A DNA stretch of 64,000 bases from G963662905 sp965230045 (GTDB lineage Bacteria > Bacteroidota > Bacteroidia > Bacteroidales > WRLA01). The notes under the pieces are model-generated. The model had not been told where the DNA came from, did not search any database, and saw nothing but the letters and a program-made list of their open reading frames with translations. The stretch lies in the NCBI GenBank assembly GCA_965230045.1, contig OZ245940.1, positions 1,736,001 through 1,800,000 of the forward strand, written 5' to 3'. Within the stretch, counting starts at the first letter, position 1. The number at the start of each line of letters is the position of its first letter. Both the position numbers and the translations under genes were made by a program. Below, in pieces: positions 32,859-42,241 of the stretch.

Positions 32859-35800
32859 TTATCCATCAATAATTAATTTGGAGGTTTTTTCGTCGAGATT
32901 GCCGTTTTCATCAATTAAACTAAGCCGGTAGATATAGATGCCCTGCTTCAGTTTTTCGCCTGAGTTTGACCTCAAGTCCCATTCGTTGCTGAAGGTGCGG
33001 AATCCTTCCGGGATGATTTGTTCGGTGGCATCATACACCAGCCTACCGGTGATATCAAACACTTCTAAACGCATCTGAATTTCATTGCCGGCCTGGTTGT
33101 GCTCAAAGATAAAACGTGTTTTGCTATGCGCCGGATTGGGGCCGTTGAGCAGGTTTTCAATACGAATGCTTGATGAGCGTACAACAACAAAATTTGTTTC
33201 AGCGCTGGCGGAATTGTTCATTACATCCCAAACCGTGAGTTTTAAAGAGTGGTAACCCTCTGACAGGTCGTGTAATGGATATATTATACTTCCGGTTTTA
33301 AAGGTATTCAGGTCGGCCTGATAATAATCATTAATGATCTTAATATCCTGAGTATTGTTGTCAAGCACTGCCGAGATATCGTGACCAATGCCATTTCCAA
33401 CCGTATTGATACCGTTTTCATCACGGACATAAGCCAGAAGCAGTGGATTTTCACTGGTAATGCTTCCGGGGATAAAGTCTTCATTATTAATAAAGAGTTC
33501 TATTTCAGGTGGCGAATCATCTACAGGAGGATCATCACTGAAACCGCCAACTACAAAATTTTCATAGTACCCATTGGCATCATAAGTGTCATCACAAGCA
33601 TAAAAGGATATTTTTCCATATCCATAGCTGTACACGATATCTCGGGGGACAATGAATGAAAAATCAAATTTTCCGTCTTCCACTTTCATTTCACCTTTAA
33701 ATATGGCATTTTTGTATATGCTGAACGAAAATGGTGTGCTTTTGGGATCCTGTCCCAGAGTGGATATCTGCGAGGCCTTATCGTAAACCAATGGATAAAC
33801 TTTACCGTTAAAACCGGATAAACGGTTTCCGCTCTGATCGCAAACTTCTCCTTTGATCTGAACAAGCGAAAGGGCATTTATTGTATCCGGTGTTTCGGAA
33901 ATAACTTTGTTGTTCATTTCTGTAATTTGAACTTTGTTTTCGGGGAACGCCAGTTTCAGGGCGGGATCACCAAGCAGTACGAATTTTTTGCCGTTGTCGT
34001 TGCCGCCATATTCTTTTTTTCCTTTTTTCAGGATATCGCCCAGCGCCCCGTATTGTCCATTGGTTTTGACAAACATATTATTAAATATGGCCTGATTTAA
34101 GGCTGTGTTTGAGCTCCCATAGGTTTGGCGGCTGGTGGTGTAAAGTGCTATTCCCCCTCCGGTTTCGCTTAAAAAGATCAGCTCGCCCGAAGCAGCACGG
34201 TCGGGGTCATCGTAACGGCTGAATTCGCAGGTTGCGGTAATAAACAAAGGCATATGCGTCAGGTTCGTCCACGAACTGATATCTGAATTTTCCAAAACCC
34301 GTTCATGCGCCCAGCCCAGCTCGCCACCATGGCCGGTATAATTCATGATGAGTGCGCCACGTGCGATGCGGTTGTTAATGGCTTCTGTTGCTTCCGGATA
34401 ACGCTGGCCTCCCGGTGTTGAAATCTGCTCATAAGCATCCAGATAAATTTTATCGACATTGAACTGACGGTAGTTGGTGTCGATATAAGTGGCCAGGTCA
34501 TTCGCCTGACGGATATGGCTGTTGTTGTCTTCGTCGTCAGCAACAAAGCAAATTACATTGCGCCAGCTGTTTAGGGTTTCATCATTTTTGGAGTAATATG
34601 TCCTTACTTTATTTACCGCATTTTTGGCCTGCTCAATGCTTTGTACTGGAAAACGCCCGATGCCCAGGTCAATCACACCTTCAGCATGATAACCTTCTGA
34701 TGCATCAAAAAGCCCAAAATAATCATCGGTGGCAAAAGAATGTACCGGATGCAACGATTCGGGAGATTGCCATGTGGGGACATAATTTGAATTTTCGCTA
34801 AGGATGTCTTTATAGTCGTAAGAAGCATCTCCCAGGAGTAAAAGATAGAGTAATTCCTCATCAGATTTTAGGGATAGTTGCCTCACAAAATCGCGGATGG
34901 CAGTGATGTCCTGTGCGCCACTCGAAAATTCATTATAAATCTGTTGCGGTTCCACGATTTCAATATTCAGTTCAGGCCTTTCTGCCCGGTGAATTGCGGC
35001 CAGTTCTTCGGCAGCAGACCTGAATTCCGGATAGACTAATATAATATAATGTATGTCTTTTAGGGCATGAAGGTTTTGGTTGCTGATCGTTTTGTCAAAC
35101 TGTGGTTTGGGCAGGTTGCTGTCGCTAAAAAGAGCAAACTCCCTGATTGTGTCGGCTTTATACCGGAAATATGATTGTCCGGAGGATGTTACCGTACTGA
35201 TTTGTTTCGCATTAATCGGGTCTTGGACATCCCATACCCTCAAACCGGATTGAAAGTTTGATATTTTAAATTCCTGTATTTGGTTTTTAACGTATGATGT
35301 TCCGTTTCGGAAAAGCAAGGTGCTGCCCTGCCAGTTTAGTTTTCGTTTGTAATTGAGCTCAAAATAATCAAGCCAGCCAATACTGCTGCTCAAAGGGCGG
35401 TTGAATTCCAATTTTAGTGTGAAATTGGAACTACCAAGGCTGAAACTGCTTTTGGAATATGTTGTCCGTGCATGTACGCTGTTCAGTACATTTGTAATGT
35501 TTGATACGGTTTGGCTTAAAATGCTTTTGCCATTAATAGAATAAGTGAATTTTGAACTTGTAAAAGACCGCGCGCACACATTGCTGCTAATGACCAAAGG
35601 TTCGCTGGTTAGCAGGTCGGGAATGCTGTAATCGTAGGTTTGCTCTGTGTTTACGTTGAATTGTTCACCAAACCATTGACGTCCGGAAATGATAAGGTTA
35701 TATAGTTCTTCCTCAAAAAACAAATAGTCATCATAACTGCTCAGGCTGATATCTGCGGTTTCATTTAATGAATTTATTGTGTTAATTCTTTTTCCTATAT

Positions 35801-36674
35801 CGCCATTCAGGTTTAAAAAATAATAGGAATAATTATCGTACAAATGCAGGGTGTGGCGGAATATTTTTTCAACAGGATCGTACTGCCAGGTATTGGGACC
35901 TTTTCCATAAAAAACTATGTAATCACCATTATCGAAGGAGCCATCACCGCCATCCTGGATTAAAATTGCATTTTCTTGCAGACCGTCATAGCGGCTTTCG
36001 TAATTTGCTTCAGGGAGCATTCCTCCGCCATTTCCGAATAATTGTATATGGTCAGATTTTACATTTCCTAAATTGATTCCCGCTTCTGAGAGCTGGGCGT
36101 AAGATATTTTGTAGATGCCGGAACCAGATATTTTAAAGCGATGCCAGCTTCCGCTTGATAAAGGGGAGTTGTCAGGGAAAGTTTCTTTGACCTTGATGTT
36201 TGTATTCTGATTATTAGTGCTTTTTGTTTCTGTAATCAGTTCTGCAGAGATGAGTTTTTCAACATTTCCCGTCAGTTTATTTTTCCTAAGTGGTAAAATT
36301 TCGACACCAATTAGGGTTGATGCATTGTCGTTCCATTTTTTGTGTGTTATGATAATATTTTCATCAAGGCCAATTTGGTTGGCGAGCTCTGAAGAAAAAG
36401 GGATTTCTTCAAAAATTTTGTCCTTCAGCTTAAAATTTATTTCAAACTCAGTAAACTTTACAGGAAAACTGTGTTCATATACTGGCAAGGAATTGGCCTC
36501 AAAAAGTTCTTGGACAGCACCCTCGAAAGTGTGATTTAATGGAGGTAGTTGGTGATTGGCATACCAATGCAGCGAAATTTGCGTTTTGTTAACAGAGGCA
36601 TGTTCGATTTGCTGAGCATAGATACTTGCTGCAAACCAAAAAGTTAAGAGAACAATAACCGAAAATCGAGTCAT
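32859..36674 (-). CDS. T9SS sortase PorU-like C25 peptidase, copy 2
   Basis: A 1,271-residue paralogue of the downstream gene with the same layout: signal peptide (ending SIYAQ), long beta-rich N-terminal region, C25 domain with His782 (MNYTGHGGELGWAHE) and Cys816 (FITATCEFSRYDDP), and a C-terminal sorting-like domain (NGPNPAHSKTRFIFEHN, LEVFDITGRLVYD). Catalytic residues are intact, so both copies look active. It is 104 bp upstream of copy 1 on the same strand and divergent from porP. Many residues differ between copies, so the duplication is old. Confidence 0.88.
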   Translation of the reverse strand: MTRFSVIVLLTFWFAASIYAQQIEHASVNKTQISLHWYANHQLPPLNHTFEGAVQELFEANSLPVYEHSFPVKFTEFEINFKLKDKIFEEIPFSSELANQIGLDENIIITHKKWNDNASTLIGVEILPLRKNKLTGNVEKLISAELITETKSTNNQNTNIKVKETFPDNSPLSSGSWHRFKISGSGIYKISYAQLSEAGINLGNVKSDHIQLFGNGGGMLPEANYESRYDGLQENAILIQDGGDGSFDNGDYIVFYGKGPNTWQYDPVEKIFRHTLHLYDNYSYYFLNLNGDIGKRINTINSLNETADISLSSYDDYLFFEEELYNLIISGRQWFGEQFNVNTEQTYDYSIPDLLTSEPLVISSNVCARSFTSSKFTYSINGKSILSQTVSNITNVLNSVHARTTYSKSSFSLGSSNFTLKLEFNRPLSSSIGWLDYFELNYKRKLNWQGSTLLFRNGTSYVKNQIQEFKISNFQSGLRVWDVQDPINAKQISTVTSSGQSYFRYKADTIREFALFSDSNLPKPQFDKTISNQNLHALKDIHYIILVYPEFRSAAEELAAIHRAERPELNIEIVEPQQIYNEFSSGAQDITAIRDFVRQLSLKSDEELLYLLLLGDASYDYKDILSENSNYVPTWQSPESLHPVHSFATDDYFGLFDASEGYHAEGVIDLGIGRFPVQSIEQAKNAVNKVRTYYSKNDETLNSWRNVICFVADDEDNNSHIRQANDLATYIDTNYRQFNVDKIYLDAYEQISTPGGQRYPEATEAINNRIARGALIMNYTGHGGELGWAHERVLENSDISSWTNLTHMPLFITATCEFSRYDDPDRAASGELIFLSETGGGIALYTTSRQTYGSSNTALNQAIFNNMFVKTNGQYGALGDILKKGKKEYGGNDNGKKFVLLGDPALKLAFPENKVQITEMNNKVISETPDTINALSLVQIKGEVCDQSGNRLSGFNGKVYPLVYDKASQISTLGQDPKSTPFSFSIYKNAIFKGEMKVEDGKFDFSFIVPRDIVYSYGYGKISFYACDDTYDANGYYENFVVGGFSDDPPVDDSPPEIELFINNEDFIPGSITSENPLLLAYVRDENGINTVGNGIGHDISAVLDNNTQDIKIINDYYQADLNTFKTGSIIYPLHDLSEGYHSLKLTVWDVMNNSASAETNFVVVRSSSIRIENLLNGPNPAHSKTRFIFEHNQAGNEIQMRLEVFDITGRLVYDATEQIIPEGFRTFSNEWDLRSNSGEKLKQGIYIYRLSLIDENGNLDEKTSKLIIDG

Positions 36675-36976
36675 GGATGATTTATTTAATACATAATAAT
36701 AACTGATAAAATGCTAAAATATTTTAGCTTTGTAGTATATACAAGCAACTAATTGCTGGCTTTAACTCGGCTTTAACAAATTTTAATATTTTTGCGGTAA
36801 AATGTGAAACTTATATGGCTTCAGATAGTATAAGGCAGAAAAGATTAAAAGCATTAGAAAGAGGATAGAGGTCATTTTAAATGTTCAGGGATAATTTCAG
36901 ATGCCTGAAACACTAAATTTTTTGTTTAAATATTTTTTGTAATATTGTTTTTTGAAAAACGAACCCAAGACCTGAT
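36675..36976. other. Divergent regulatory region between porU copy 2 and porP
   Basis: 302 bp, AT-rich. TATTTTTG (36787-36794) matches the -7 consensus for plus-strand transcription. A 17-codon ORF (MASDSIRQKRLKALERG, 36815-36868) follows 20 bp later, but it has no recognised relative and may be chance. The porP start is 108 bp further on. No other structure was seen. Confidence 0.4.
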
Positions 36977-37978
36977 ATGATAAAGAAGTTCACAATATAT
37001 TTTAACATTGCCTTCCTTGTGTTGGTTTCGTTAAAAGGGTATTCGCAAGATCCTTCATTTTCACAGTTTTATGCTAACCCGCTTTATCTAAACCCCGCAA
37101 TGACTGGTTCTAATTTTACACCACGTCTCACTATCAACTACAGAAATCAATGGCCGTCCCTTGATGTTAATTTTGTGACTTATAGTGCTTCTTACGATCA
37201 GTACATCGATAATATCAGTAGTTCTTTCGGGATTATGGTGAATACGGACCGTGCAGGTGACGGCGTTTTGAATACTTCAACTTTTTCGGGTTTTTACTCT
37301 TATACCCTCCGAATAAACAGGCATACATATCTTAATGCCGGGCTTCAAGCCAGCTTTTACCAGCGTAAACTCGATTGGCAGGAATTGATTTTTGACGATC
37401 AGATTAATCCGGTGCAAGGTGTTATTTATCCAACAAGTGAACGAATGCCGGATAATTTGGATATTAATTTTGTAGATTTCTCCACAGGGCTGCTTTTAGG
37501 TTATAAGGATATTTTCTATGGTGGTTTGGCGATCCATCACCTTACAGAGCCTTATGATGGCTTTTATAACGATAACAACAGTAGGCTTTCTTCGAAATTT
37601 ACATTACATCTAGGAGGAATCATTGATACAGAACGTCGTGGAAGAGCTAGCAGGAGAGAGGATGCCCTGACGATAAGCCCGAATATCCTGTATCAACAAC
37701 ACGAAACTTTTAAGCAAGTTAATGTAGGGCTTTACATCAACCGTTTCCCGTTTGTGTTGGGAACTTGGTACAGGCACAATATAGAAAACCCGGACGCGTT
37801 TATTGTAATGGTAGGTTTTAAACAGGAAACATTTCAATTCGGCTATAGTTACGATATAACCGTATCGAAACTTAGGAATGTTACTGGTGGTGCCCACGAA
37901 ATATCATTTCAGGTACGCTTCAAAAACCCACGGATGCGACGCCGGTCCGTTGATCGGATTCCATGCCCGAGCTTTTAA
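36977..37978 (+). CDS. T9SS membrane protein of the PorP/SprF family
   Basis: A 333-residue outer-membrane protein with a signal peptide (ending KGYSQ) and the family start DPSFSQFYANPLYLNPAMTG. The rest alternates beta-strands (YRNQWPSLDVNFVTYSASYDQ, quoted to 20: YRNQWPSLDVNFVTYSASYD). PorP/SprF proteins belong to T9SS or serve as partners for individual type B substrates. The stop overlaps the open frame of the gldJ-like gene, whose real start is 32 bp downstream. Genomes often carry several SprF-like copies, so core PorP function is not certain. Confidence 0.85.
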   Translation: MIKKFTIYFNIAFLVLVSLKGYSQDPSFSQFYANPLYLNPAMTGSNFTPRLTINYRNQWPSLDVNFVTYSASYDQYIDNISSSFGIMVNTDRAGDGVLNTSTFSGFYSYTLRINRHTYLNAGLQASFYQRKLDWQELIFDDQINPVQGVIYPTSERMPDNLDINFVDFSTGLLLGYKDIFYGGLAIHHLTEPYDGFYNDNNSRLSSKFTLHLGGIIDTERRGRASRREDALTISPNILYQQHETFKQVNVGLYINRFPFVLGTWYRHNIENPDAFIVMVGFKQETFQFGYSYDITVSKLRNVTGGAHEISFQVRFKNPRMRRRSVDRIPCPSF

Positions 37979-38010
37979 ATTATTTAAAGAGGAAACAGAC
38001 AAGCAAAATA

Positions 38011-39798
38011 ATGAAATACATGCATAGATATTCAGGAATCGTTTTTGGGATTATTGCCATGTTTATAATAACAGGCATGAGTTCCTGCAGTTTGTTCAAT
38101 AAAAAAGGAGGCGGAACAAAATCTGATGCAACAGGTTGGAGCTATAATGATGAGGTTTACAAAACCCCACGTACAGTTTTTAAAGAACAGGAAACCGGGC
38201 CTAACCTCGTTTTTGTTGAAGGGGGAGCTTTTACTATGGGAGCTACTCAGGATCGGGTTATGTATGATTGGGACAATTTACCAAGAAGGGTTACCGTAAC
38301 CTCATTTTATATGGATCAGTCTGAAGTGACCAATCAGTTCTACAGGGATTTTCTTCATTGGCTCAAGTATGTTTACTACAGGGATAATAATTCTACAGGG
38401 AATACTGCTCAGGCACCTTATGGTTATGTTTATACTATGGCATTGCCGGATACCTTAGTCTGGTTGCAGAAAATGTCGTATAACGAACCCATGGTAAATT
38501 TGTATTTGAGGCACCCTGCTTATAATGATTATCCCGTTGTTGGTGTTAACTGGTATCAGGCTCGTCGTTATGCGCAATGGCGTTCGGATCGTGTTAATGA
38601 AATGAGGTTGATTGAAGAAGGAATTTTAAATCCTGAAACAGCTATTGATTATAGCCGTGGTGTAATCGGAACCAATGGTGAAGCGCAACAGTTTTCTGTA
38701 GATAGTTATTTGTCGGGGAATTTTAAGCCAACTGGAAACGTGATCAATCAAGAGGAACTACCTCCTGATTATACGCAGATTACAGGGGGGGCAAATGCCT
38801 CTGCAACGGGAACGCGGCCCGTTCTAATGGAAGATGGAATTTTTCTTCCGGAATATCGCTTACCAACAGAAGCTGAATGGGAGTATGCTGCAAAAGCATC
38901 AATTAATGCTAATGTTTATGAAAATATTAAAGAACGAAAACGTTATCCTTGGATAGGTACTTCAACACGATCTGATGACGTTGATGATCGTAACGCTTAC
39001 GGTATGTTTAACGCAAACTTCAAAAGAGGACGCGGCGATTATATGGGGATAGCCGGTACTTTGAATGATGGATATGCCCGCCCTGCCCCTGTTATGTCTT
39101 ATATGCCTAATGATTTTGGTATTTATAATCTTGGAGGTAATGTTTCAGAGTGGGTTTTTGATATCTATCGGCAGTTGACTTTTGAGGATATGGATGATAT
39201 GAACCCTGTTCGGGGTAATTATTTTACTGTGCCAAACAAAGCAGGAACTATTGATGCTGAAACCAACAGGACAAAACAAGTGTCCATTACCTCCAAAAAT
39301 GACTATAAACTCCATAAAAGAAGAAATTTCAGAAGGTCTGATTACAGAAATTATCTTGATGGAGACTGGCAATCCCTTTCAGCAAGCGCAACCAACGCAG
39401 GGGGTGTTGGTTCAGGAAATTGGCAGACATCAGCTAAATATAATACACAGGATCCATTAGATATGAAACCTACGGATTCAAGTTATAGCTATTATGAAAC
39501 GGAGGCTAAAGAAGTTCCTGATCCTAACAAAAACTATCATACAAGACTGGAAAGCTCTGACCATACAAAACAGATGTACAATACAGGTAAGTATAATGGT
39601 TCTACTGTTGAAGAAGAAGCCACTTCTATGGTTAACGATAATGCCCGCGTTTATAAAGGAGGTAGCTGGAAAGACCGTGCTTATTATCTGAACCCTAGTG
39701 TGCGCCGTTTCCTGGACGCCGACCTTGCAACTGATTATCTGGGATTCCGTTGTGTTATGGATCGGGTTGGGGAAACGATTCCTGAAGATGGTTATTAG
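38011..39798 (+). CDS. gldJ: GldJ-like lipoprotein of the T9SS/gliding machinery
   Basis: About 595 residues from the ATG at 38011; the longer frame overlaps porP. The signal peptide ends in a lipobox (GMSSC). The body is a formylglycine-generating-enzyme-like (sulfatase-modifying factor) fold: NLVFVEGGAFTMGATQD, YMDQSEVTNQFYRDFLHW, YRLPTEAEWEYAAKA and a C-terminal GGSWKDRAYYLNPSVRRFL...LGFRCV. The GWSYND segment after the lipobox matches GldJ more than GldK/PorK. GldJ stabilises GldK and is needed for T9SS secretion in Flavobacterium. Position next to porP and porU supports this. Confidence 0.82.
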   Translation: MKYMHRYSGIVFGIIAMFIITGMSSCSLFNKKGGGTKSDATGWSYNDEVYKTPRTVFKEQETGPNLVFVEGGAFTMGATQDRVMYDWDNLPRRVTVTSFYMDQSEVTNQFYRDFLHWLKYVYYRDNNSTGNTAQAPYGYVYTMALPDTLVWLQKMSYNEPMVNLYLRHPAYNDYPVVGVNWYQARRYAQWRSDRVNEMRLIEEGILNPETAIDYSRGVIGTNGEAQQFSVDSYLSGNFKPTGNVINQEELPPDYTQITGGANASATGTRPVLMEDGIFLPEYRLPTEAEWEYAAKASINANVYENIKERKRYPWIGTSTRSDDVDDRNAYGMFNANFKRGRGDYMGIAGTLNDGYARPAPVMSYMPNDFGIYNLGGNVSEWVFDIYRQLTFEDMDDMNPVRGNYFTVPNKAGTIDAETNRTKQVSITSKNDYKLHKRRNFRRSDYRNYLDGDWQSLSASATNAGGVGSGNWQTSAKYNTQDPLDMKPTDSSYSYYETEAKEVPDPNKNYHTRLESSDHTKQMYNTGKYNGSTVEEEATSMVNDNARVYKGGSWKDRAYYLNPSVRRFLDADLATDYLGFRCVMDRVGETIPEDGY

Positions 39799-39821
39799 AA
39801 TTTGTCACAATAATACAAGAA

Positions 39822-39850
39822 AAAGCTGCCCGATTAAGGCGGCTTTTTTT
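39822..39850 (+). terminator. Terminator after gldJ
   Basis: AAAGCTGCC pairs with GGCGGCTTT across a 7-bp loop (CGATTAA), followed by seven Ts. It separates gldJ from murF, which begins 14 bp later. Confidence 0.85.
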
Positions 39851-39863
39851 ATATCTTGCTGCT

Positions 39864-41177
39864 ATGGAAATTGAGAAAATTTATAATCGTATCAAGCCTT
39901 ATATCGAGCTGATCGAAACGGATACCCGCAAGCTTAAAAACAATGGCGTGTTTTTTGCCCTGAAAGGCGATAGTTTCAATGGAAACCTTTTTGCTTCAAA
40001 AGCTCTTAAAATGGGTGCTTCTTTTGTGATTGTGGATGAATTGCATGAATTGCCTCCTGAAAATCAGGTGATTTTTGTGGATAATGTCCTGATCTGTTTG
40101 CAAAAAATTGCTGCTTTTCATCGTAGTCAAATGTCGGCCAAGCTTATCGGTATCACAGGGACGAATGGAAAAACTACAACTAAAGAACTGATTAAGTCTG
40201 TTCTTTCCGCAAAATATCAAGTACTCGCTACGGAAGGAAACCTGAATAACCATATTGGCGTTCCTTTGACTTTGCTAAAGATCAGGCCGAAACATAAAAT
40301 CGCCATTATTGAGATGGGAGCAAATCATCCCGGAGAAATAAAATTGCTTGCATCACTGGCACAGCCCGATCTCGGATTGGTAACCAATGTGGGTAAAGCA
40401 CATCTGGAAGGTTTTGGCTCTTTTGAAGGGGTCATCAAAACCAAAAAAGAACTGTACGACCAACTGGCTGAAGAAGGGAAACCTGCTTTCGTTTTTTCCG
40501 ATCAGAATGAATTGCTGGAGATGTCGGGGCAAATCGCCCAACGTTTGTTTTATTCCCTTGAAGATCAGGAAGCCTGGTGTTACGGAAAATGGTATTCCAA
40601 AAATGAAAACATACACATGGAATGGCGTTGCAATGGCGTGGCTTCGGAGGTGGTTTCCCCTCTGTTTGGGAAATATAACGCCATCAATATCCTGGCAGCT
40701 GTTTGCATTGGCAATTATTTTAAACTTAGCCCGGAGCAAATTGAGGATGGCATTCGTTCCTACATTCCCGAAAACAACCGTTCGCAAAAATTAAGAACAG
40801 CAAAAGGCAACAATATTATCCTGGATGCTTATAATGCCAATCCCGTGAGTATGGCCTTGGCAATTGAGTCATTTTTGGAGCAGCCAGTTAAAAAACCTTG
40901 CCTGATTTTGGGCGATATGTTCGAATTGGGGGATTATTCCCGGAATGAGCATGCTGCAATTATTGATCTACTTCTATCGCATAAGGATAAATTTGAAATG
41001 GCCATACTTGCAGGAAAACATTTTCAGGCGGTGCAAAAGGATGACCCGCAACTTGTTTTTTTTGAAAGCAGAGAGGAGATTCCGGCGAGTTCCGTATTAT
41101 CTTCTTTTGTGAATAAAAATATCTTGATAAAAGGTTCACGGGGAATGAAACTGGAAACCTTGCTGAATTATCTGTAA
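39864..41177 (+). CDS. murF: UDP-MurNAc-tripeptide:D-Ala-D-Ala ligase
   Basis: A 437-residue Mur ligase that adds D-Ala-D-Ala to the peptidoglycan precursor in the cytoplasm. ATP-binding GITGTNGKTTTKELI (about residues 96-110), the substrate region TDTRKLKNNGVFFALKGDSFNG at the N-terminus (DTRKLKNNGVFFALKGD), EMGANHPGEI and ILDAYNANPVSM place it in MurF. The stop overlaps the anmK start (TAATG), which indicates coupled translation and a shared cell-wall role. Confidence 0.95.
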   Translation: MEIEKIYNRIKPYIELIETDTRKLKNNGVFFALKGDSFNGNLFASKALKMGASFVIVDELHELPPENQVIFVDNVLICLQKIAAFHRSQMSAKLIGITGTNGKTTTKELIKSVLSAKYQVLATEGNLNNHIGVPLTLLKIRPKHKIAIIEMGANHPGEIKLLASLAQPDLGLVTNVGKAHLEGFGSFEGVIKTKKELYDQLAEEGKPAFVFSDQNELLEMSGQIAQRLFYSLEDQEAWCYGKWYSKNENIHMEWRCNGVASEVVSPLFGKYNAINILAAVCIGNYFKLSPEQIEDGIRSYIPENNRSQKLRTAKGNNIILDAYNANPVSMALAIESFLEQPVKKPCLILGDMFELGDYSRNEHAAIIDLLLSHKDKFEMAILAGKHFQAVQKDDPQLVFFESREEIPASSVLSSFVNKNILIKGSRGMKLETLLNYL

Positions 41178-42241
41178 TGTCTGAAAACTACTACTGCATA
41201 GGATTGATGTCGGGCACATCCTGCGATGGCCTGGATATCGCACTTTGCCGCTTTAGCCGAGATGGTGAAAGATGGCAATTTGAATTACTGAAAACTGTAA
41301 CCCGTGCATTCCCGGTAAGTTTACAGGAAAGTTTGCTGAATGCACCGAACATGAATGGGCTTGATCTGGCTCAATTGGATATTGATTTTGGGATATGGAG
41401 TGGGGAAAAAGTGTCCGAATTTCTCACTCCTGATGATCCAAAGCCTTTGTTTGTTGCCAGCCACGGGCATACGGTATTTCATCGGCCGGATAAATTTTTA
41501 AGCCTGCAAATAGGAAAAGGTGCAGCAATTGCTTCTGCCTGTGCTTTGCCTGTTGTTTTTGATTTCCGGCCACTGGATGTTTTGCATGGTGGACAAGGGG
41601 CTCCTTTGGTTCCAATTGGAGATGAATTGCTTTTTCCTCAGTATTCACATTGTATCAATTTGGGCGGCTTTGCTAATATCTCAACCCGTTTGGGAGATCG
41701 AAGAATCGCATATGATATCTGCCCGGCAAATATTGTTATTAATCAGCTTGCATCTCAGCTCGGCAAAGAATTTGATAAGGATGGAAAGATTGGGCGGAGC
41801 GGAAAAATTATTAACAGCTTACTAGTTGAGCTTAATGCCAAAAATTTCTACAAATTGGCTGCACCCAAATCTTTGGGAAAAGAGTGGGTGGATTTGGAAT
41901 TTCAGCCACTTAATAAAAAGTACCGGGATCTTGCAAGTATCCCTGATCTGATCAGGACTTTTTATGAGCATATAGCTCTTCAGGTTGTCAATGCAGTTGA
42001 TGATGAAAAAGCTAAAGTGCTCCTGAGCGGAGGTGGTGCCTTCAATACTTTTTTAATTGAGCTTTTTCGGGAAAAGTCGAAAGCAGAGTTTATTGTGCCT
42101 GATTCAGAGATCGTTTCCTTTAAAGAGGCTATGGTTTTCTCTTTTATGGGATTGCTGCGATGGCTTCAAAAACCAAACATCCTGTCAACCGCAACAGGTG
42201 CCGGACAGGATGTGTGTTCTGGTTTGATCAGTCTTCCTTAG
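41177..42241 (+). CDS. anmK: Anhydro-N-acetylmuramic acid kinase
   Basis: A 354-residue kinase that recycles 1,6-anhydroMurNAc from peptidoglycan turnover to MurNAc-6-phosphate. It starts with the signature CIGLMSGTSCDGLDIALC and has ASHGHTVFHRP, NLGGFANIS and VLLSGGGAFN. Overlaps murF by one base in TAATG. Its 3' end overlaps the convergent cargo gene by 4 bp, sharing TTAG. Normal length. Confidence 0.95.
   Translation: MSENYYCIGLMSGTSCDGLDIALCRFSRDGERWQFELLKTVTRAFPVSLQESLLNAPNMNGLDLAQLDIDFGIWSGEKVSEFLTPDDPKPLFVASHGHTVFHRPDKFLSLQIGKGAAIASACALPVVFDFRPLDVLHGGQGAPLVPIGDELLFPQYSHCINLGGFANISTRLGDRRIAYDICPANIVINQLASQLGKEFDKDGKIGRSGKIINSLLVELNAKNFYKLAAPKSLGKEWVDLEFQPLNKKYRDLASIPDLIRTFYEHIALQVVNAVDDEKAKVLLSGGGAFNTFLIELFREKSKAEFIVPDSEIVSFKEAMVFSFMGLLRWLQKPNILSTATGAGQDVCSGLISLP

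Noticed and set aside
37963..38010. GldJ-like gene starting at 37963
   Set aside because: That start overlaps porP and hides the lipoprotein signal; the ATG at 38011 gives a proper lipobox.
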